This document shows positions 7,454 to 10,787 of a stretch of 10,787 nt of DNA, in pieces. Origin of the DNA: Ettlia oleoabundans (lineage: Eukaryota > Chlorophyta > Chlorophyceae > Chlamydomonadales); assembly GCA_019693395.1 (NCBI GenBank), contig JAAMXP010003883.1, forward strand, positions 5,341-16,127, in the 5' to 3' direction. A model generated the notes under the pieces. That model did no database searches and was not told where the DNA came from. It was given only the letters and a program-made list of their open reading frames with translations. The translations under genes and the position numbers were made by a program. Within the stretch, counting starts at the first letter, position 1, and every line of letters begins with the position of its first letter.

Positions 7454-7469
7454 CGGCCCCTTCGGGCCG
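7454..7469. repeat. GC-rich hairpin in the LINE 3' region
   Basis: CGGCCC-CTTC-GGGCCG is a perfect 6-bp stem with a 4-base loop, of the same general type as the hairpins at 2196-2208 and 2918-2934. Confidence 0.6.
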
Positions 7470-7508
7470 TTCCTCTGCTGGCTTCCTCAACCCACGCCCA
7501 AGGGCGTA

Positions 7509-7536
7509 TTCTTTCTTTCTTTCTTTTCTTTCTTTC
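7509..7536. repeat. (TTTC)n microsatellite
   Basis: About seven TTTC units with one extra T, located about 100 bp after the LINE stop codon. It is possibly the 3' tail of the retroelement. Confidence 0.85.
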
Positions 7537-7610
7537 GGGGGAGGGCTGCGGCTTTACGGGAACCGTTATACCCTCAAAACAGCGGCTGCAGACCAGTCAG
7601 AGGTGGTTGG

Positions 7611-7646
7611 GGGCCTGATCGAGCCGCAGACAGCCGATCAGCCCCT
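7611..7646. repeat. Stem-loop with one bulged base
   Basis: CTGATCG (7616-7622) pairs with CGATCAG (7636-7642) and GGGG (7611-7614) with CCCC (7643-7646), with C7615 bulged and a 13-nt loop. It lies between the LINE tail and the Helitron end; its role is unknown. Confidence 0.6.
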
Positions 7647-7868
7647 GCGTTCTGGGCCATGCACGGCTGACGTTTTCAGGTAGGACAGGAAGAGTCCCAG
7701 CAAGGCCCCAGAGCGACGTACTGTCGGGAACGGAGGCAGATCGGAAGAGGTTCTGCGTGGATGTGCCAGCTGTTTGCGTGGATATCCATGGATGTCAACC
7801 GGGAAAATTCCAACTTTCTCGTCGCACTTCCGCGGTCCACGTGTGCGGTCCCGCCATCCACTTTGCAA

Positions 7869-7898
7869 CTAGTTGGAGCCCGTGCGTATGCACGGGTT
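7869..7898 (-). repeat. Helitron 3' terminus: hairpin plus CTAG
   Basis: On the minus strand a stem-loop (CCCGTGC-ATAC-GCACGGG, 7896-7879) is extended by one wobble and one A-T pair to 7898/7877. It is followed by CCAA, then CTAG ending at 7869, then T (A7868 on the + strand). This is the textbook Helitron end: a short hairpin a few bases before CTRR, inserted between A and T. Confidence 0.85.
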
Positions 7899-8120
7899 GG
7901 GAGTCTGGGAGTGGCAAGCCTTAAGGGTGTGGCGGCACAGCACTCAATGCCTTTGGCAGCTGATATGTGTGAGTGTGTGTGGCTGTGACAGGGAAAACAT
8001 TGATGAATTGAACGAGAAATAAGGAATAAAGAAGCAACATTCGAGGGAAACTGGTTCCCCAAAATTCAGGTGAAAACCTCAGTATAAACAATGTATTTTG
8101 TGTAGGTGCCTTGCACCCCC

Positions 8121-8635
8121 TCAGCCAGCGTGCAGCGGTGATGCCGGCGGCACGCATATCACCAGCTGCTGACATGAGGCAACACGCGACAAAGCAACAC
8201 ACAACTGGCCACGGGTGAACACTGGCTTTGGCAGGAAGATGCCTGTCTTGCCAAGTGTCTGCCCCTGCGACTTGTTGATGCTCATAATGAAAGCGGGGCG
8301 CACAGGGAACTGCCGGCGCTGCATGTCAAACGGCAGGTCGATGTCAGAAGGCTGCATAGTGAACGTGGGATGAACACATTGGTGCCTGCACGGTTGCCAC
8401 TGGCAATCTTAGCCACAATGACACGATCAGTCCAGTGCTCTACCACCAGCCGTGTGCCATTGGCCAGGCCGGCAGCAGCGTTGATGTTGCGCAGTAGCAT
8501 GATGGGTGCGCCTGGCTTGAGGCACAGCTCGTGCGGCGGGATGCCAGCTGGCGTCAGGCTGTGCAGGAACTCCACTGGGTATATATTAACACGTTGTGGG
8601 TCCTTAAGGGAGTCCACGCTATTGTACACGCGCTC
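8121..8635 (-). pseudogene. Helitron helicase, C-terminal exon, frameshifted
   Basis: The minus-strand reading starts ERVYNSVDSLKD (8635) and runs YPVEFLHSLTPAGIPPHEL, LKPGAPIMLLRNINAAAGL, NGTRLVVEHW, then NVFIPR. After loss of one base at about 8368-8369 it continues as FTMQPSDIDLPF, RRQFPVRPAFIMSINKSQGQ, TLGKTGIFLPKPVF, GQLCVALSRV and stops at TGA 8123-8121. These are the last motifs of the Pif1-like helicase of Helitron Rep/Hel proteins, including MSINKSQGQT and GQLCVALSRV, which contribute to ATP and DNA handling during rolling-circle transposition. Directly upstream of ERVYN stands TTTTCTGTGCAG (8647-8636), a good splice acceptor, so this may be the terminal exon. Helicase motifs I to III are missing. 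Apart from the single frameshift the sequence is well preserved, so decay is fairly recent. Confidence 0.9.
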
Positions 8636-8775
8636 CTGCACAGAAAACACGAATGGCATTCATGCCTTGTGAGCAGTAGCTTGTACGGCCACCATGCCAG
8701 TGCATGGAACAGAATGCATGCCACCATGAACAGCGTGGGAAGTTGTTTACTGAATACAAACTGCAGCCCACCTCG
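8636..8775 (-). other. Deletion junction or intron remnant inside the Helitron
   Basis: Only about 180 bp separate the GWHPGI block from the helicase C-terminus. The stretch ends with a splice-acceptor-like TTTTCTGTGCAG, and a donor-like GAG|GTGGGC occurs near 8775, but the phases do not match in the present sequence. The Rep domain and helicase N-terminus would have been here. Confidence 0.45.
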
Positions 8776-9121
8776 CCAGGGAAGAGGCGCATGCAAGCGG
8801 GGGATGCCAGGATGCCATCCTGCATAAGAGAAGGATGGACAAATAATTATACATTGAGTGAGCGTGATGGCAATGGTGCACTCCGTGGTTGGCCCCCGCT
8901 TCTTCCCTCGATGTTTTGGAATGCTCACCTGGCTCGCCACGTGGGAATAGCAGCACAAAGTGAGTGGGGATAAGGAGTGCGTTGCAGTGCGGTGATTTTC
9001 CTCAAGCCGCCGGACCGCAAGTGCAGAGGACTACCTCCCGCGGGTTCAAAGCAATGGTGCTATCGCCAGGCATGATGGCAGCAACATGGTCTGCTGTGTG
9101 TGCGGTCCACTGCTGAGCGTG
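8776..9121 (-). pseudogene. Helitron Rep/Hel protein, conserved block upstream of the Rep domain
   Basis: Reading leftwards from 9121: HAQQWTAHTADHVAAIMPGD, STIALNPREVVL, then after a frameshift at 9023-9028 LRSGGLRKITALQRTPYP, then after a second shift near 8966 HFVLLFPRGEP. This joins across a spliced intron (8820-8928) to GWHPGIPRLHAPLPW. It is the well-known Helitron segment YN.PTA.EVAAI...RDIV...GGL..I...P.Y..L.Y.LLFP.GE.GWH, which precedes the Rep nuclease domain. Order and strand agree with the helicase exon to the left. Two one-base shifts plus the missing Rep domain show a dead copy. Each frame alone is too short to be called a gene; the family match appears only when the frames are read together. 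Confidence 0.75.
8820..8928 (-). other. Spliceosomal intron in the Helitron gene (109 nt)
   Basis: The minus-strand donor CCAG|GTGAGC (exon ends at 8929) and acceptor TTCTCTTATGCAG| (8820) bound a 109-nt segment. Splicing joins GAG CCA G to GA TGG CAT, exactly restoring GEPGWHPGI, a conserved Helitron peptide. It is a phase-1 intron with a pyrimidine tract before the acceptor. The peptide reconstruction is strong evidence that this is, or was, a functional intron. Confidence 0.75.
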
Positions 9122-9775
9122 GCCACGGCCGCGATGCCCGGCAAGGTAAGGTGTGGCAGCATAGCAGGTTGTGCATGAGTTGCATATGTGCCTTATGCGT
9201 AAGGAAAGCGTGCCACCCAGCCGAAGAGTCAGCCACCCAGGCAGCCAACTTGCCACTCACCCTCACCGTCAATGATGATGGTGGCTTGTTTTGAGTTACG
9301 TGCTGCACTGCTGCAGTGCCGTTTTTCAATGCTCACAACCCCTTATGTGTGCCACAGTCAGGAATGCAGAAATTGTCACCAATGCTTGAGCTTCATATCA
9401 CCAGCTGATTTTAGGCAGGCTGCTGCCGCCGCCGCCTTCAGCAGGCTGTGTTCTGATGTGCGGCTTCCCGACTGAGGATGGATTGTATAAATGCGTGTTG
9501 ACTGGCAAATGCTTCACATTGCAGTACATTTATTGCGGTTTGCAGAGCCATGTTCTGAAATTCAGCCTCAGTGCTGAGCACGCTGACTTGGCCGGCCAGG
9601 TTTCAACCTGTCCGCGGCCAGGTTTGAGTCGCCGCAGACGAGCCCAAAACCTCTTTCATACCCTCTCAGACCATGACAAACGTAATGAGAAGCAGTAATC
9701 AGGTTTTGCGAGCGAAAAAGGGGGACAAAATCTGCGCATTGACCAAGTGGCCTCGTGTCTGAGTTGCAACACCAG
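9122..9775 (-). other. Poorly conserved N-terminal part of the Helitron coding region, or unrelated insert
   Basis: No continuous gene is readable. The minus strand at about 9450-9600 gives LSTEAEFQNMALQTAINVLQ followed by CEAFASQHAFIQSILSREAA in one frame, which is protein-like but unrecognised. The DNA at 9535-9600 has a diverged direct copy at 5423-5479. Candidate coding pieces on either side are in different frames, consistent with several indels. Confidence 0.35.
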
Positions 9776-10246
9776 TCAACCATTGGGGCCTGCGGGTGGG
9801 CGCAAAGCAGGCCGTGAAGGGGTATGCATCATTGGTGCAAAGCCTAATACGGATTGTAGTTGGGCCAACATGATGTGTTGGTTCACAACATTAGGAGGCA
9901 TGGCATTTATTGCAGGCATGGTGAATGGCACTAATGTCGGGTGTGGCCTGGCCGTTGCCGGGCCTACAGGCAGTGGGGGCCCGGCAGAGGAAACAACAAG
10001 GGCTGCTGGTGCTGCTGGTGCTGCCCGCTGCTCTTCTTGCTGCTGGCGCTCAAGGCGTTCTTGCTGCCGTTGTGATCTAACAGCAGGTACCAGTGATGGT
10101 GCCTGATGCTGGTCAAGCGCCTCGAGAGCTGCACGCCGCTGAGCAGGGCCCTGTGCCGCCTCCACCTGGCCAAGCAGGTTATGCACATCACGCAATGCCT
10201 CCTCATCCTCCTTACGTCTGGGGAGGGGGTCGGCTGCGCTGCGCAC
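9776..10246 (-). CDS. Low-complexity open frame, possibly N-terminal Helitron coding sequence
   Basis: This 156-codon frame has an acidic/basic start (RRKEDEEALRDVHNLLGQVE), a Gln/Arg-rich middle (RSQRQQERLERQQQEEQRAA, likely coiled coil or disordered), an Ala/Pro stretch, and then VPFTMPAINAMPPNVVNQHI near the end. The first codon is GTG and the frame continues open only a little further upstream before a TGA, so the true start is unknown; a neighbouring frame (LLQPPAATEMLAIEESTLAE, around 10310) may be the preceding coding part after a frameshift. I do not recognise a family. Its strand and position upstream of the Helitron blocks make an N-terminal disordered region of that protein the simplest idea, but a separate gene is possible. 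Confidence 0.3.
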   Translation of the reverse strand: MRSAADPLPRRKEDEEALRDVHNLLGQVEAAQGPAQRRAALEALDQHQAPSLVPAVRSQRQQERLERQQQEEQRAAPAAPAALVVSSAGPPLPVGPATARPHPTLVPFTMPAINAMPPNVVNQHIMLAQLQSVLGFAPMMHTPSRPALRPPAGPNG

Positions 10247-10787
10247 TCTCTTCGTCTGCGGTTCCCAAGGCTGCGGCTGTGCTCAGCCAGGGTGCTCTCC
10301 TCAATTGCCAGCATCTCAGTGGCTGCAGGAGGTTGCAACAAAGTCATCAGGCACAGCGCTGGCGTGTAGGGCAGTCCCACTTGTTTCATGCATTGGCATG
10401 TGTGCCAGCGCCAGAAAAACAACCGATTGTGCGCGCGCGCCCCCCGGGACCCCCCCACTCAACCACACTACAAGCACCACTGGTCCCACACGCACTACCA
10501 CACAACCACCACCACTGGTCCCACACACACTCCATAAGCGCAAACAGACCTTCAAAACAATCATACAGTCACATAAGAAAAAAACTGCCCACCCAAGCAC
10601 ATTGACCGCTCCTAAGCTTCGCTGACCTGATTTAGGGCGCTGCGGGTGGTGCCGAAGGCCCCAGCGACACAGACATGAAATTTTGGTCCCCCTCAATAGG
10701 TTCCCAATTTTTGCTCCCTGGCGTTTTCGAGGGTGCTGAACACGAATGTGAACTGGTTTTTGGAATAAGCCACGCTCCGACCCCCCC
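10247..10787. other. Unrecognised right flank
   Basis: No clear gene. It includes alternating GC (10430-10440), C-rich and CA-rich low-complexity sequence with a 17-bp direct repeat (10475-10526), and ends in a C-run at the window edge (10781-10787). The 5' end of the Helitron could lie here or beyond. Confidence 0.4.
10475..10526. repeat. 17-bp direct repeat, 35-bp period
   Basis: CACCACTGGTCCCACAC occurs exactly at 10475-10491 and 10510-10526, with partly matching CA-rich flanks, suggesting two copies of a 35-bp unit. Confidence 0.85.

Larger units (their letters stand above)
5560..7536 (+). mobile_element. 5'-truncated LINE (non-LTR retrotransposon) with RNase H
   Basis: The coding part carries RNase H, a CCHC zinc finger and a LINE C-terminal tail, in the order expected at the 3' end of a LINE second ORF. 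No reverse transcriptase or endonuclease domain is found upstream in the window, so the copy is truncated at its 5' end; the boundary lies at or before 5560 (the frame is open from 5497). The coding part ends at TGA 7405-7407. The right edge is set provisionally at the (TTTC)n tract (7509-7536), which may be the element's 3' tail or an unrelated microsatellite. No target-site duplication was identified. Confidence 0.75.
7408..7868. other. LINE 3' flank and host sequence up to the Helitron end
   Basis: No gene seen. It holds a GC hairpin (7454-7469), the (TTTC)n tract (7509-7536) and a 11-bp bulged hairpin (7611-7646). The last base, A7868, is the target A next to the Helitron terminus. Confidence 0.5.
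7869..10246 (-). mobile_element. Decayed, internally deleted Helitron
   Basis: The rolling-circle transposon is on the minus strand with its 3' end at 7869. Three independent lines support it: the terminal hairpin followed by CTAG between A and T target bases; a C-terminal Helitron/Pif1-type helicase at 8121-8635; and the conserved LLFPRGEPGWHPGI block with upstream EVAAI-like sequence at 8776-9121. The HUH Rep nuclease and helicase Walker motifs that normally lie between the last two are absent. The 5' end (TC... on the minus strand) was not identified; the right boundary given is the end of the last possibly related open frame and may be wrong in either direction. Confidence 0.8.

Noticed and set aside
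8156..8169. 14-mer CATATCACCAGCTG also present at about 9395-9408
   Set aside because: Similarity does not extend beyond the 14 bases; probably chance.
9038..9055. GCGGGTTCAAAGC resembling a tRNA T-arm
   Set aside because: The flanking bases do not form the arm stem, there is no acceptor or anticodon arm, and it lies inside the Helitron protein block.
1..10787. CRISPR array, rRNA or bacterial defence genes
   Set aside because: No regularly spaced repeat array, no rRNA-like sequence and no operon-like gene arrangement is seen.

Overview
The window looks like nuclear DNA from a chlorophyte green alga, probably of the Chlamydomonas/Volvox/Haematococcus group (Chlamydomonadales). The reasons are GC-rich sequence, splice donors of the GTGCGC/GTGAGC type, GC-rich self-complementary hairpins, and retroelement proteins whose C-terminal motifs I associate with volvocalean LINEs. 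No bacterial, phage or organellar gene set is visible. Most of the window is transposon-derived and decayed, and most of the long open frames are not convincing genes.

Layout, left to right. At 61-195 on the minus strand there is a probable first coding exon of a host gene, best explained as plastid glutamate-1-semialdehyde aminotransferase (GSA/hemL), with a splice donor at 60/59 and the rest of the gene off the left edge. From 196 to about 1888 is upstream/intergenic DNA with small direct repeats and hairpins. At 1889-2345 is a frameshifted C-terminal fragment of a reverse-transcriptase-like protein, with a GC-rich hairpin cluster lying inside the relic. From 2346 to about 4270 nothing is recognisable. 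An 11-bp minisatellite (4274-4350) is followed by an elaborate fold-back (4604-5009) whose core is a 39-bp near-perfect hairpin.

At about 5500-7407 (+) is the 3' half of a LINE-type non-LTR retrotransposon: an RNase H domain, a CCHC zinc finger and a conserved C-terminal tail, broken by two single-base frameshifts. The reverse transcriptase domain is absent, so the copy looks 5'-truncated. A (TTTC)n tract follows it.

From 7869 to beyond about 10 kb on the minus strand is a Helitron. Its 3' terminus can be read directly (hairpin, then CTAG, next to an A/T target). The C-terminal helicase exon, a 109-nt spliceosomal intron and the conserved block ahead of the Rep domain are all recognisable. 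The Rep (HUH) domain and helicase motifs I to III are missing, so this is an internally deleted, frameshifted, non-autonomous copy.

No genes here form an operon or pathway. The story is one host gene promoter region next to nested, decaying mobile elements, plus a structured inverted repeat that could be a hairpin-RNA source.
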